Shown: one piece after another, positions 35,001-44,381 of the stretch
Position numbering within the stretch: position 1 is the stretch's first letter
Layout of the letters: each line of letters opens with the position of its first letter
From: [Mycobacterium] stephanolepidis
GTDB lineage: Bacteria > Actinomycetota > Actinomycetes > Mycobacteriales > Mycobacteriaceae
Assembly: GCF_002356335.1 (NCBI RefSeq)
Contig: NZ_AP018165.1
Span: 1,116,001-1,180,000 of the forward strand
DNA length: 64,000 nucleotides
Direction of reading: 5' to 3'
Translations under genes and position numbers: made by a program
The notes under the pieces: model-generated
Told to the model about the DNA's origin: nothing
Databases searched by the model: none
Seen by the model: the letters and a program-made list of their open reading frames with translations, nothing else

Positions 35001-35495
35001 TTAGTCGTGGTACGGCTCGGCGCTGACGAGTGTCACCTTGACCTCGGCGCCATTGGGCACGGTGTAGCTGCGGGTCTCGCCGACCTTGGCGTCGATGAGT
35101 GCGCCACCCAGCGGTGAGCTGGGGGAGTACACCTCAAGCTTGCCGTCCTTGACGCCCTCCTGGCGGGTGGCGATGAGGAAGGTCTCGGTGTCGTCCTTGT
35201 CCCCGTCGTAGTACACCTTGACGACCGAACCGGGCAGCGCGATACCGGACTGCGTCGGGACCTCACCGACCTTCGCGTTGTTGAGCAGCTCTTGCAGCTG
35301 ACGGATGCGCGCTTCCTGCTGGCCCTGCTCTTCGCGGGCGGCGTGGTAGCCACCGTTCTCGCGCAGGTCTCCCTCTTCGCGGCGCTCGTTGATCTCGGCG
35401 GCGATGACGGGGCGGTTGGCGATCAGTTGGTCGAGTTCCGCCTTGAGCCGATCATGTGACTCCTGGGTCAGCCAGGTCACCTGGGTGTCGGTCAT
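35001..35495 (-). CDS. greA: transcription elongation factor GreA
   Basis: This 164-residue protein has an N-terminal antiparallel coiled coil ([21 protein letters not shown] to [14 protein letters not shown]) carrying the acidic tip region [20 protein letters not shown]. The C-terminal FKBP-like domain has [23 protein letters not shown] features. It stimulates RNA cleavage by backtracked RNA polymerase. Gene order with the Rv1081c-like and mca genes matches M. tuberculosis. Confidence 0.96.
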   Translation of the reverse strand: MTDTQVTWLTQESHDRLKAELDQLIANRPVIAAEINERREEGDLRENGGYHAAREEQGQQEARIRQLQELLNNAKVGEVPTQSGIALPGSVVKVYYDGDKDDTETFLIATRQEGVKDGKLEVYSPSSPLGGALIDAKVGETRSYTVPNGAEVKVTLVSAEPYHD

Positions 35496-35599
35496 GGTGC
35501 AGGTACTCCTTGTCTCAGGCCAGCAACGTCCACTGGCGCTCCTCTATCGGGTGCCGGGTCGGGTGCATTGCTGCGGGTTTGACTCTCCAAAATGCAGCA

Positions 35600-35628
35600 A
35601 TACACGGTCCCAGCAGGGATCCGTGTAT
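35600..35628 (-). promoter_or_regulatory. stable hairpin upstream of greA
   Basis: ATACACGGTCCC (35600-35611) pairs with 35616-35628 over 12 bp, with one bulged T and an AGCA tetraloop. A second weaker inverted repeat (TTGCTGC 35568-35574 with GCAGCAA 35594-35600) lies between it and greA. They fall in the 265-base gap between the DUF4307 gene and greA. The hairpin may be a terminator of the former or a leader structure of greA. Confidence 0.45.
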
Positions 35629-35760
35629 CCGCCCAGCATACCACTGTCGCTGTGATGTTCAGCCTATTTTTGGACGAGGTTTGCCCGATGTGAACGTTGC
35701 CGACGTGTGTCTGTCGGCCCCCGACGTCGTCCGATGGCGCCGATCGTCAGGAAATCGGTG

Positions 35761-36180
35761 TCAGGACGCGACCAGATACGGCGGAACGGCCAGGCTGCAG
35801 CCGTAGACGTCTCCGGTCACCGGGGGGTGGGTGGTCTTCACCAGGGCTGTGACCGGCACGGATCGCTGTGAGGACGGCGGCACCAGCACTTCGCGTCGTC
35901 CCGTCTCGTTTCCGTCGATGGACCGCGCGCGCAGGATGCAGACAGCCGGCCGCGACGGATCTTTCCGTTCCACCGAGGCCGTGACGGAAACCGTGGACGA
36001 GTCAACGAGCTTGTACGCGGAAAGTTCGCCCTTGACGTCTCCGGGGCCCAATCGGGCATATCCGATCGCGGCGATCGCGACTCCGGCCACGATGACCAAT
36101 GCGGTCAGTCCGACCGCGATCCAGCGGCCGCGGTTGGGCTTGGCGGGCTTGGTGCCGTAACGGTCCTCTGGTCGCTGCAC
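35761..36180 (-). CDS. DUF4307 membrane protein (Rv1081c homologue)
   Basis: This 139-residue protein has a short basic cytoplasmic head (MQRPEDRYGTKPAKPNRGR), one transmembrane helix (WIAVGLTALVIVAGVAIAAIGYA), and an extracytoplasmic domain with two Cys residues (AVCILRARS and VYGCSLAVPPYL) that could pair. RYG near the N-terminus and the overall layout are typical of DUF4307. Function unknown. It is divergent from mca, as Rv1081c is. Confidence 0.85.
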   Translation of the reverse strand: MQRPEDRYGTKPAKPNRGRWIAVGLTALVIVAGVAIAAIGYARLGPGDVKGELSAYKLVDSSTVSVTASVERKDPSRPAVCILRARSIDGNETGRREVLVPPSSQRSVPVTALVKTTHPPVTGDVYGCSLAVPPYLVAS

Positions 36181-36266
36181 GGGTCAACGGTATGACGGGT
36201 ATACCCGGGATGAAACGATGGGGGCGCGAGAACAGTGACGGCTGACAGAAAGAGGCGGGCGCACGG

Positions 36267-37136
36267 GTGACCGGACGGCGATTGATGGCGGTGCACGCCC
36301 ACCCCGATGACGAGGCCAGCAAGGGTGCCGCGACCACGGCGCGGTACGCCGCCGAGGGCAACGACGTCATCGTGGTGACGCTGACGGGCGGCGAGCGCGG
36401 CGACATCCTCAACCCGGCGATGGACCGTCCCGAGGTGGCCGCGAACATCGGAACCATCCGTCGCGAGGAGATGGCCAAGGCGGCGGCCGAGCTGGGTGTG
36501 CAACACCGCTGGCTGGGTTATGTCGACTCGGGCCTCCCGCAGGGCGATCCGCTGCCCCCGCTGCCCTCGGATTCGTTTGCACTGGTGCCCATCGAGGAGC
36601 CGATCGCCAAACTGGTCGCGGTGATCCGGGAGTTCCGGCCACATGTCATGACCACCTACGACGAGAACGGCGGTTACCCGCACCCGGATCACATCCGGTG
36701 TCACGAGGTGTCGATGGCCGCCTTCGAGGCCGCCGCGGACCCCGAGCAGTTCCCCGAGGCCGGCGAGCCGTGGACCGTCAGCAAGATCTACTACAACCAC
36801 GGATTCATGCGGGCGCGCATGCAGTTGCTCAACGATGAGTGCAAGAAGCACGGATACAAGGGGCCGTTCGACGAATGGCTTGAGCGCTGGCCGGCCGATG
36901 ACGACGTCTTTGATCGCCGGGTGACCACTCGAGTGCCCTGCGCCGACTTCTTCGATGCCAGGGATGCCGCGTTACGCGCGCATGCGTCTCAAATTCCGCC
37001 GGACAGTAGCTTTTTCGCGGTCCCGCGTGAGTTCGAGCGGCGGCTGTGGCCCACCGAGGATTTCGAGCTCGCGAAATCACGCGTGCCGACGAGCACCCCC
37101 GAGGACGATTTGTTCGCAGGAGTTGAGGCCAAATGA
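36267..37136 (+). CDS. mca: mycothiol S-conjugate amidase
   Basis: This 289-residue LmbE-like zinc hydrolase has [22 protein letters not shown] (zinc ligands His and Asp-Asp) near residue 10 and [19 protein letters not shown] with the third His near 140. [13 protein letters not shown] follows. It cleaves mycothiol S-conjugates to mercapturic acids during detoxification of electrophiles and antibiotics. The GTG start at 36267 gives [12 protein letters not shown]. The stop overlaps the next gene by 4 bases. Confidence 0.96.
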   Translation: MTGRRLMAVHAHPDDEASKGAATTARYAAEGNDVIVVTLTGGERGDILNPAMDRPEVAANIGTIRREEMAKAAAELGVQHRWLGYVDSGLPQGDPLPPLPSDSFALVPIEEPIAKLVAVIREFRPHVMTTYDENGGYPHPDHIRCHEVSMAAFEAAADPEQFPEAGEPWTVSKIYYNHGFMRARMQLLNDECKKHGYKGPFDEWLERWPADDDVFDRRVTTRVPCADFFDARDAALRAHASQIPPDSSFFAVPREFERRLWPTEDFELAKSRVPTSTPEDDLFAGVEAK

Positions 37137-37423
37137 TGTTGATGGATGCCGTGCTGGTGCTCGCCGACGAGAAGAGCCCGAGCAACATCGGGCCGGATTT
37201 CGGCAAGGCGGGCCCGTTCGGATTGACGGTGGTGGTGCTGCTGCTGGTGGGCACCTTCTTCCTGATTCGGTCGATGAACGCGCATCTGCGCAAGCTGCCG
37301 GAGACGTTCGACCCCGAGCATCCCGAGCCCGACCAGGCCGTCGACGACGGCACGGTCGGAACGGCCGCTGAGGAACCCGAAAAGCCTTCGGGTGCTGCCG
37401 ATCAGCGGGGCGATGACCGTTAA
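37133..37423 (+). CDS. small membrane protein (Rv1083 homologue)
   Basis: This 96-residue protein has one transmembrane helix ([21 protein letters not shown], about residues 25-45). A basic segment ([20 protein letters not shown]) and an acidic C-terminal tail follow. It overlaps mca at its start (ATGA) and the DUF255 gene at its end by 11 bases, a layout the same as Rv1082-Rv1083-Rv1084. Function unknown; translation is probably coupled to mca. Confidence 0.82.
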   Translation: MMLMDAVLVLADEKSPSNIGPDFGKAGPFGLTVVVLLLVGTFFLIRSMNAHLRKLPETFDPEHPEPDQAVDDGTVGTAAEEPEKPSGAADQRGDDR

Positions 37424-39389
37424 CCGGCTCGGCGAGGCGACCAGCCCATACCTGCGCCAGCACGTCGACAATCCTGTTCATTGGCAGCAGTGGACGCCAG
37501 AGGCATTGCAGGAAGCGCAGTCTCGCGATGTGCCCATCCTGTTGTCGATCGGGTACGCGGCCTGCCATTGGTGTCATGTGATGGCCCACGAGTCCTTCGA
37601 GGACGATGAGGTGGCCGCCGTCATGAACGCCGGTTTCGTCAACATCAAGGTTGACCGCGAGGAGCGTCCCGATTTGGACGCCGTCTACATGAACGCCACC
37701 GTCGCGATGAACGGACAGGGTGGCTGGCCGATGACGTGTTTCCTCACCCCGGACGGGCGGCCCTTCTACACCGGCACGTACTACCCGAAACAGGGTTTTC
37801 TGCAGTTACTTTCGGCGGTTCGTGAAACCTGGGAGCAGCGCCGGGACGAGGTGGAAGAGGCGGCCTCGAGCATCACCGGCCAACTGCAGGCGATGTCTGG
37901 CCGCCTGCCTGCCGGGCCCGGCGTGGATGTCGCGCTGTGCGATACCGCCATCGCGGCGATTCTGCCCGCGGAAGACGTGCGCTTCGGCGGATTCGGTGGG
38001 GCTCCGAAGTTTCCGCCGTCGGCTCTGCTGGAGGCATTGCTGCGCGGATACGAACGCACGGCGGACGCGGCGGTGCTCGGGGTGGTGGCCCGCACGGCGA
38101 CGGCGATGGCGCGTGGCGGCATCTACGACCAACTGGCCGGGGGCTTCGCGCGGTACAGCGTGGACGCGGCCTGGGTGGTGCCGCACTTCGAGAAGATGCT
38201 GTACGACAACGCGCTGCTGCTGCGGGTCTACGCGCACTGGGCCCGCCGCACCGGCGATGCCCTGGCGCGGCGAATCGCCTCCGAGACGGCCGATTTCCTG
38301 CTGAACGAGCTGCGCGTGGGTGACCTGTTCGTCTCATCGCTGGACGCCGACGCCGCCGGCTCCGAGGGTTCCACCTATGTGTGGACGCCCGACCAGCTCA
38401 CCGAAGTGCTTGGCGCAGAGGATGGCGATTGGGCGGCAACGCTTTTCGAGGTGACCGCGGCGGGAACCTTCGAGCACGGCAGCTCGGTGCTGCAGCTTCT
38501 GCAGGACCCCCATGACGTTGACCGGTGGCAGAACGTGCGAGTGGCCTTGCTGGCGGCGAGATCGCAGCGAGTGCAACCGGGCCGTGATGACAAGGCCGTC
38601 ACCGCCTGGAACGGGCTGACCATCACCGCGCTCGTCGAAGCCTCGATCGCCCTGGATCGCGACGATCTGTTGGATGCGGCGGCGGGATGCGCTGCCAGGC
38701 TGCTGGATCTGCATCTGTGTGAGGGGCGTTTGCGCCGTGCGAGTCTGGGTGGGCAGGTCTCCGATGGGGACGGTGTGCTGGAGGACTACGGCACCCTTGC
38801 GACGGGCCTGCTGTCGCTGTATCAGGTGACCGGTCAGTGGCGTTGGCGCGAGGCCGCCATTGCGCTGCTGGACACCGCGCTCGATCATTTCGCCGATCCG
38901 GAATCGCCCGGCGCGTGGTTCGACGTCGCCGATGATGCCGAGCAGTTGGTGCTGAGGCCGAGCGATCCCCTGGACGGCGCGACCCCATCCGGGGCGTCCT
39001 CGGTGACCGAGGCGCTGCTCACCGGCGGTTACCTGTTGGAGGACTCCCGCTACCGGGAAGCCGCGCACGCCTCGCTGTCGGCGGCGTCCATGGCGCTGGC
39101 GCGCGCTCCGCGATCGGCCGGTCACTGGCTGGCGGTGGCCGAGGCCGCGGTCCGGGGCCCGATCCAGGTGGCGGTGGCCTGCGACCCGGTGCACTCACCA
39201 CTGCTGCGGCAGGCCCGGCAGTCGGCCCCTGGGGGAGCGATTGTGGTTGGCGGGGTGAAGGATTCGAGCGAACTGCTGCGCGACAGAGGGCCGGTGGGCG
39301 ATGTCGAAGCCGCCTACGTGTGCCGGGGCACCGTGTGTGATCTCCCGGTCACCGGGACCCAACAATTAGACGCCGCGTTGGGTAGGTAG
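37413..39389 (+). CDS. DUF255 thioredoxin-domain protein (Rv1084 homologue)
   Basis: This 658-residue protein has an N-terminal DUF255/Spermatogenesis-associated 20 thioredoxin-like domain: LGEATSPYLRQHVDNPVHWQQW, GYAACHWCHVMAHESFEDDEVA with a CxxC pair, and VDREERPDLDAVYM. The C-terminal alpha/alpha-barrel resembles glycoside hydrolase-type folds (WVVPHFEKMLYDNALL, VTAWNGLTITAL). Function is uncertain. ATG 37413 starts [11 protein letters not shown] and overlaps the preceding gene. Confidence 0.9.
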   Translation: MTVNRLGEATSPYLRQHVDNPVHWQQWTPEALQEAQSRDVPILLSIGYAACHWCHVMAHESFEDDEVAAVMNAGFVNIKVDREERPDLDAVYMNATVAMNGQGGWPMTCFLTPDGRPFYTGTYYPKQGFLQLLSAVRETWEQRRDEVEEAASSITGQLQAMSGRLPAGPGVDVALCDTAIAAILPAEDVRFGGFGGAPKFPPSALLEALLRGYERTADAAVLGVVARTATAMARGGIYDQLAGGFARYSVDAAWVVPHFEKMLYDNALLLRVYAHWARRTGDALARRIASETADFLLNELRVGDLFVSSLDADAAGSEGSTYVWTPDQLTEVLGAEDGDWAATLFEVTAAGTFEHGSSVLQLLQDPHDVDRWQNVRVALLAARSQRVQPGRDDKAVTAWNGLTITALVEASIALDRDDLLDAAAGCAARLLDLHLCEGRLRRASLGGQVSDGDGVLEDYGTLATGLLSLYQVTGQWRWREAAIALLDTALDHFADPESPGAWFDVADDAEQLVLRPSDPLDGATPSGASSVTEALLTGGYLLEDSRYREAAHASLSAASMALARAPRSAGHWLAVAEAAVRGPIQVAVACDPVHSPLLRQARQSAPGGAIVVGGVKDSSELLRDRGPVGDVEAAYVCRGTVCDLPVTGTQQLDAALGR

Positions 39390-39399
39390 CGTCCGGGGC

Positions 39400-39774
39400 A
39401 TGACCGTTACCCGCGAACAAGTTCTCGCCGTTGTCCAGAGCTATTGCGATCTGCTCACCACGGGCACCGCGGCGCAGATCGCCGACCTCTACGCCGATGA
39501 TGCGACCGTCGAGGATCCGCTGGGCGCTGACGTGCTCAAGGGCCGTGAGGCGATCCAGGGCTTCTACGCCGCCATCGAGCCGCTGGACCGTCATGGCGAC
39601 CTCAAGCTGGTGCGGGCCACCAACAACGAGGCCGCGTTCCACTTCGAGCTGACCATCAAGCACGAGAACGGCGGCATGGTTATCGCGCCGATCGACGTGA
39701 TGACCTTCAACGACGAGGGCAAGATCAGCTCGATGCGGGCCTTCTGGACCCAGGACGACATCAAGCAGCTCTAG
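39400..39774 (+). CDS. SnoaL/ketosteroid isomerase-like NTF2-fold protein
   Basis: This 124-residue protein has an NTF2 fold with the first helix REQVLAVVQSYCDLLTTGTAAQIADLYADDATVEDPLG and the last strand VMTFNDEGKISSMRAFW. The YADDATVEDP motif places a Tyr and Asp as in delta5-3-ketosteroid isomerases. A second Asp (IDVMTF) lies where the KSI catalytic acid is found. Steroid isomerisation is possible but not certain. It follows the DUF255 gene by 10 bases. Confidence 0.82.
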   Translation: MTVTREQVLAVVQSYCDLLTTGTAAQIADLYADDATVEDPLGADVLKGREAIQGFYAAIEPLDRHGDLKLVRATNNEAAFHFELTIKHENGGMVIAPIDVMTFNDEGKISSMRAFWTQDDIKQL

Positions 39775-39798
39775 GTCCATTCGCCTGCTGGTTCGCTG

Positions 39799-40527
39799 TC
39801 AGAAGACGGCGAACCAGACGGCGATGTAGTGGCATGTCGCGGCGATCACGGTCGCGGCGTGGAAGAACTCGTGGTGACCGAAGTGCAAGGGCCACGGGTT
39901 GGGCCATTTCACGGCGTACAGAATCGCGCCGATGCTGTAGAAGGCGCCGCCGACGATCAGGAGCACCAGTGCCGGCACGCCGGCGCCGTGCAAGAGCGTC
40001 GATGAGAAGCCGATGGCCACCCAGCCCAGCAGCAGGTACAGGGGCACTCCCACCCAGCGTGGCGCCGTCGGCCAACACATCTTGAGAATCACTCCGGCGA
40101 GCGCGCCGCCCCACACGATGGCGAGCACCAGGTTGCCTTCCGACGGTGGCATCGCAAGCATCGCGAAGGGGGTGTAGCTGCCCGCGATGAAGATGAAGAT
40201 CATCGAGTGATCGAGCCGCTTCATCCAGGTGCGGGTGGTCTCGGATTTCCAGTTCACCCGGTGATAGGCGGCGCTGACCCCGAAGACACCCAGCACCGTC
40301 AGGCTGTAGATGGCTGTCGCCAGGCCCGCTTGTGCTGAGCGCACCGACCAGGCGACCGATACCAACACGATTCCCGCGACCACGGCGGTGACGCAGGCAT
40401 AGAAATGGATCCAGCCACGCGCCTTGGGCTTGATCGGGAGAGTTTCGATACCGCCGACGAATGCGGCCATCGGTAGGGAATGTTCAGAACCTTGGGTTTC
40501 CGGTGCAAGCGACTCATCGGTCTGCAT
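39799..40527 (-). CDS. hemolysin III family (PAQR-type) membrane protein (Rv1085c homologue)
   Basis: This 242-residue protein has seven transmembrane segments. The HlyIII motifs are [15 protein letters not shown] at the start, SAAYHRVNW...[20 protein letters not shown] in the middle, and [22 protein letters not shown] at the end. Together they supply the conserved Ser, His and Asp that coordinate zinc in the PAQR fold. Function in mycobacteria is unknown. It is divergent from the prenyl synthase gene, as in M. tuberculosis. Confidence 0.92.
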   Translation of the reverse strand: MQTDESLAPETQGSEHSLPMAAFVGGIETLPIKPKARGWIHFYACVTAVVAGIVLVSVAWSVRSAQAGLATAIYSLTVLGVFGVSAAYHRVNWKSETTRTWMKRLDHSMIFIFIAGSYTPFAMLAMPPSEGNLVLAIVWGGALAGVILKMCWPTAPRWVGVPLYLLLGWVAIGFSSTLLHGAGVPALVLLIVGGAFYSIGAILYAVKWPNPWPLHFGHHEFFHAATVIAATCHYIAVWFAVF

Positions 40528-40627
40528 GCGTCACAGTATCCCCTCCCGTCCAGGCCCTGATTGTGAACGTTCTGTGCAGATCCATATCTGCTGCTCCGGT
40601 GCGCGGTCGGCTCGCTAGGCTGGATAC

Positions 40628-41410
40628 GTGGAGATCATCCCGCCGACGCTCAAGGAACCGCTGTACAAGCTCTACGAAATGCGGCTCCGCCAGGAGCTGG
40701 CCAAGTCGGCGAAACCACGGCACATCGCCGTCCTGTGCGACGGAAACCGCCGCTGGGCTCGGTCGGCGGGGTACACCGACGTCAGCCATGGGTACCGGAT
40801 GGGCGCCCGCAAGATCGGCGAGATGCTCGGCTGGTGTCAGGACGCGGGTGTCGAGATGGCCACCGTGTACCTGCTGTCGGCCGAGAACCTCACCCGCGAT
40901 CCCGATCAGCTCGGCGAGCTGTTGGAGATCATCACCGACGTCGTCGAGGAGCTGTGCGCCCCGCAGAACAAGTGGAGCGTGCGCAGTGTGGGAGATCTCG
41001 ACCTGCTGCCCGATGCGGTGGCTGAGCGGATGCGTCAGGCCGTGAAGTCGGCGCCCGCGGATGCCGCCTTCCATGTGAATGTGGCGGTCGGTTACGGGGG
41101 CAGGCAGGAGATCACCGATGCGGTGCGCACCCTGCTGAACAAGGAGCTGGCCAACGGGGCCACCGCCGAGCAGTTGGTACAGGCGGTGACCGTCGACGCC
41201 ATCTCGGAGAACCTGTACACCTCGGGACAGCCCGACCCGGATCTGGTGATTCGGACATCGGGGGAGCAGCGGTTGTCGGGATTCCTGCTTTGGCAGAGTG
41301 CGTACTCCGAGATGTGGTTCACCGACGCCTACTGGCCCGAGTTCCGGCGGGTGGATTTCCTGCGTGCGCTGCGCGATTACGCCGCGAGAAACCGGCGGTT
41401 CGGCCAGTAG
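40628..41410 (+). CDS. short-chain Z-isoprenyl diphosphate synthase
   Basis: This 260-residue cis-prenyltransferase has HIAVLCDGNRRWARSAGYTDVSHGYRMGA with the catalytic Asp and the GNRRWA motif near residue 38, and DLVIRTSGEQRLSGFLLWQSAYSEMWF near 205. The 'short' (2Z,6E)-farnesyl diphosphate synthase Rv1086 has the same neighbours, so this is probably the Z-FPP synthase feeding decaprenyl phosphate synthesis. GTG 40628 is the start. It abuts the next, converging gene. Confidence 0.92.
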   Translation: MEIIPPTLKEPLYKLYEMRLRQELAKSAKPRHIAVLCDGNRRWARSAGYTDVSHGYRMGARKIGEMLGWCQDAGVEMATVYLLSAENLTRDPDQLGELLEIITDVVEELCAPQNKWSVRSVGDLDLLPDAVAERMRQAVKSAPADAAFHVNVAVGYGGRQEITDAVRTLLNKELANGATAEQLVQAVTVDAISENLYTSGQPDPDLVIRTSGEQRLSGFLLWQSAYSEMWFTDAYWPEFRRVDFLRALRDYAARNRRFGQ

Positions 41411-42256
41411 TCAACGGCGGCCCATCAGCTCGTCGATCTCGTCGACGGTCCACACCGGGGCCTCGCGGTATCCGAGCGGCGTCGGCACCTGTCGTGTGAA
41501 GCGTCCGATGAAACCGCCTGCTGCGATGAATATCTGGCGGGTGATGCGTGTGGAGAGATCCCCGGCGAGGTAGGCGTACAGCGGTGCGACGCACTCCGGC
41601 GGTGCCGGTTCGAGCGATGCCTGCAGGGTCATCTCGTCGAGCAGTCCGCGGGCATACAGATCCCGCAGGTGGGCGATGTACTCCCCGCCCTCCGAGAGTC
41701 GGGTGCGTGCACCCGGACAGATCACATTGGCGCGCACACCGCTTTGCTTCAGCTCCGCGGCGATGGCCAGGGTGAGTCCGTGGACGGCCGCTTTGCCCGC
41801 CGGATATCCGGTGCCGCCGTAGATGCCCAGGGCGGCAGTCGATCCGGTATTGACGATGGCTCCGTGCCGCTGGGCGGCCATGAGCGGTGCGGCGACGCGG
41901 CAGGTGTGGAACACGGTGCCCAGATGCGCGTCGATCAGCCGTTGAAAGTCCTCGGGGGTAATGGTCAGGATGGACGACCCGGCGGGCTCCGGTATGCCCG
42001 CGCAGTTGATCAACGCGTCGAGGCCGCCGAACTCGGTGCGGCAGGTGTCGATCAGATCCGTGGCCGTCTGTTCGTTATCGGGCGACCCCACGAAAGCGAC
42101 CGCCGCGCCCCCGGCTGACGTGATGGTGGCGACCGTCTTCTCGACGGCGTCGGAATATCGGCCGTTGACAACCACATTCGCGCCGAGCTCACCCAACAGC
42201 TGTGCCACCGCCCGACCGATTCCGCGGCTACCGCCGACGACAATGCAATTGGCCAT
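41411..42256 (-). CDS. short-chain dehydrogenase/reductase
   Basis: This 281-residue SDR starts CIVVGGSRGIGRAVAQLLGELGANVVVNGR (NAD(P) motif). It has NCAGIPEPAGSS, the catalytic Ser in NTGSTAALG, and YPAGKAAVHGL (YxxxK). A C-terminal extension (FTRQVPTPLGYREAPVWTVDEIDELMGRR) resembles the tail of some mycobacterial 3-hydroxyacyl dehydrogenases. ATG 42256 lies 7 bases after the CYP125-like stop, so the two form one transcript. Substrate unknown. Confidence 0.87.
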   Translation of the reverse strand: MANCIVVGGSRGIGRAVAQLLGELGANVVVNGRYSDAVEKTVATITSAGGAAVAFVGSPDNEQTATDLIDTCRTEFGGLDALINCAGIPEPAGSSILTITPEDFQRLIDAHLGTVFHTCRVAAPLMAAQRHGAIVNTGSTAALGIYGGTGYPAGKAAVHGLTLAIAAELKQSGVRANVICPGARTRLSEGGEYIAHLRDLYARGLLDEMTLQASLEPAPPECVAPLYAYLAGDLSTRITRQIFIAAGGFIGRFTRQVPTPLGYREAPVWTVDEIDELMGRR

Positions 42257-42263
42257 CAGGACA

Positions 42264-43517
42264 TCAGTGCGAGACGGGGCAGTAGGCGGTGTCGAACTTC
42301 TTGATGCCGTTGATCCAGCCCGAATGAAACCGCGGGGCGTCGCCGATCCGCGAGATGTCGGGCATTCGATCGGCGATCTTGTTGAAGATGATCTCCAGCT
42401 CAACCTTGGCCAGGTTGGCGCCGAGGCAGTAGTGGGCTCCCGTACCGCCGAAGCCCAGATGCGGGTTGGGGTCGCGGGTGATGTCGAAGGTATGCGGATT
42501 CTCGAACACCTCTTCGTCGAAATTGGCCGACGGATAGAGCATGACCACTCGCTCACCGGCCTTGATGGGAACCCCACCGATCGTGGTGTCCTGCAATGCG
42601 GTGCGCTGTTGCGAGATCAGCGGGGAGGTGTACCGGACGATCTCGTCGACGGCGGAAGTAGGTCTGGCCCGTTTGAACAGTTCCCACTGATCTGGGTGTT
42701 CCAGGAAGGCCATCATGCCCATGGTCGTTGCGTTACGGGTGGTTTCGTTGCCCGCGACCGACAGCATCACCACGAAGAACCCGAACTGCTCGGGGGTGAG
42801 TTGCTCACCGTCCACCGTCCCGGTCAGCAGACGGGAAACCACATCGTTGCCCGGACAGTCCCGGCGCTGTTCGGCGAGTTGATAGGAGTACCCGAGGATC
42901 TGGGCGGCGCCGATACGGGGATCGATCTCGACATCGGCCTCGTCGTACCCCGTCATCTGATTGCTCCACTCGAAGAGCTTGACGCGGTCTTCCTCTGGGA
43001 CGCCGATCAATTCGGCGATGGCCTGCATGGGCAGCTCACTGGCCACCTCGCGCACGAATTCGCCGTGTCCACCCTCGAGGGCGGCCCGCACGATGCGTTC
43101 CGCGCGCTCCTCCAGGGTGATGCGCAACGCCGCGATGGAGCGCGGCGTGAACATGCGCGACACCAGCCCGCGCAGCTGGGTGTGTTCGGGTGCATCCTTG
43201 TTGATGAGGACAGACAGCGTGGCCTGGAACTCCTCGGGGCTGATGTGGTCCTCGAGGCGGGGGATGGCGCCCTTGCGGCCCGACGAGAAGATATCGGTGT
43301 GCAGCGAAACCTCACGCACGTCACGATGTTTGGAAATCACCCAGTAGCCGTCGTCGGCGAATCCGCCGACTGTGCGTGGTTGTGGGTTCCACCAGACGGG
43401 CGCCTCCCGGCGCAGGGTCGCGAACTCTGCATGTGGCATCCGTTCCCCGTACAGCCCCGGATCGGTGAAATCGAAGCCTTCCGGAAGTCCAAGCTCGGTA
43501 GTGCTTTTCATTGCCAT
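42264..43517 (-). CDS. cytochrome P450, CYP125-like
   Basis: This P450 of 417 residues has FFVVMLSVAGNETTRNATTMG (I helix), ExxR in AVDEIVRYTSP, and the haem loop FGGTGAHYCLGANLAKVELE. The N-terminal LPEGFDFTDPGLYGERMPHAEFATLR and APVWWNPQ closely resemble CYP125, which oxidises the C26/C27 side chain of cholesterol. It may be a paralogue with another substrate. GGAGG lies before ATG 43517; an ATG two codons later is equally good. It is followed by an SDR gene. Confidence 0.88.
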   Translation of the reverse strand: MAMKSTTELGLPEGFDFTDPGLYGERMPHAEFATLRREAPVWWNPQPRTVGGFADDGYWVISKHRDVREVSLHTDIFSSGRKGAIPRLEDHISPEEFQATLSVLINKDAPEHTQLRGLVSRMFTPRSIAALRITLEERAERIVRAALEGGHGEFVREVASELPMQAIAELIGVPEEDRVKLFEWSNQMTGYDEADVEIDPRIGAAQILGYSYQLAEQRRDCPGNDVVSRLLTGTVDGEQLTPEQFGFFVVMLSVAGNETTRNATTMGMMAFLEHPDQWELFKRARPTSAVDEIVRYTSPLISQQRTALQDTTIGGVPIKAGERVVMLYPSANFDEEVFENPHTFDITRDPNPHLGFGGTGAHYCLGANLAKVELEIIFNKIADRMPDISRIGDAPRFHSGWINGIKKFDTAYCPVSH

Positions 43518-43532
43518 ACACCTCCATATCCG

Positions 43533-43593
43533 GCCGAGTGTCGACTTTTTGTGCCCGCTACCCGCACTTCTTCGCAGAAACCCGACACTCGGC
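43533..43593. terminator. intergenic inverted repeat with 11-bp outer stem
   Basis: GCCGAGTGTCG (43533-43543) pairs perfectly with CGACACTCGGC (43583-43593). A T5 run and a small inner repeat (GTGC / GCAC) lie in the 39-base loop. It lies between the Rv0762c-like stop and the CYP125-like start on the minus strand and could end the CYP51 operon transcript. Confidence 0.45.
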
Positions 43594-43617
43594 GCGGTGG
43601 GTGGGGAAGCCCACTGT

Positions 43618-44163
43618 TCACCAGAGGGGGACCGGGGTCTTGCCAAGTGGGTAGTAGCCGGGCACCTTCTCGCTCGACAGGCCGCGCTGAATGCGTTTCT
43701 GCATGCCCTCGCTGAGCTTGCCCGCCTTGATGAGGTCCATGTACAGGGCGGACACATGACCGAAATCGAAGAAGTCGCGTTGCCAATTCCATTGGCCATT
43801 ACCGGCGTACCGGAACCAGCTGCCCCCGATGCCATAGATCTCGGACTCACTGCCGTTGGAGTCCGTGGCGATCTGTTTCCAGAATCCGATGACTTCGCCC
43901 TGCTTGTCGTCGACGATCACCTTCTGGTACGGATACGTCCACCCCTCCAGGCCCTCCATCTCCTGGCCGAGGGCGATATCCCGTATCTCATCGATGCCGA
44001 CGCACATCACGTCTTCCTTGGGGCCGATGTTCCAGCCGTAGGTGGCGTCGTCGGTATAGAAGCGCGCCAATGATTTCCAGTCGCCGGCCTTCTCGGCATC
44101 CAGATTGGCCTGTAGCCAGTCCGCGACGACATCGTCGAGTTCCTGGCGGGGGAATTCGGGCAC
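43618..44163 (-). CDS. SnoaL-like/NTF2-fold protein (Rv0762c homologue)
   Basis: This 181-residue protein starts at GTG 44163 behind AGGAG. The N-terminal VVADWLQANLDAEKAGDWKSLARFYTDDATYGWN and later VIVDDKQGEVIGFWKQI and SWFRYAGNGQWNWQRDFFDFG outline an NTF2/SnoaL fold. Length and position next to ferredoxin and CYP51 match Rv0762c. It may bind or isomerise a hydrophobic product of the P450; no catalytic residue can be assigned with confidence. Confidence 0.78.
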   Translation of the reverse strand: MPEFPRQELDDVVADWLQANLDAEKAGDWKSLARFYTDDATYGWNIGPKEDVMCVGIDEIRDIALGQEMEGLEGWTYPYQKVIVDDKQGEVIGFWKQIATDSNGSESEIYGIGGSWFRYAGNGQWNWQRDFFDFGHVSALYMDLIKAGKLSEGMQKRIQRGLSSEKVPGYYPLGKTPVPLW

Positions 44164-44174
44164 AGTCGGTACTC

Positions 44175-44381
<207 letters not shown>

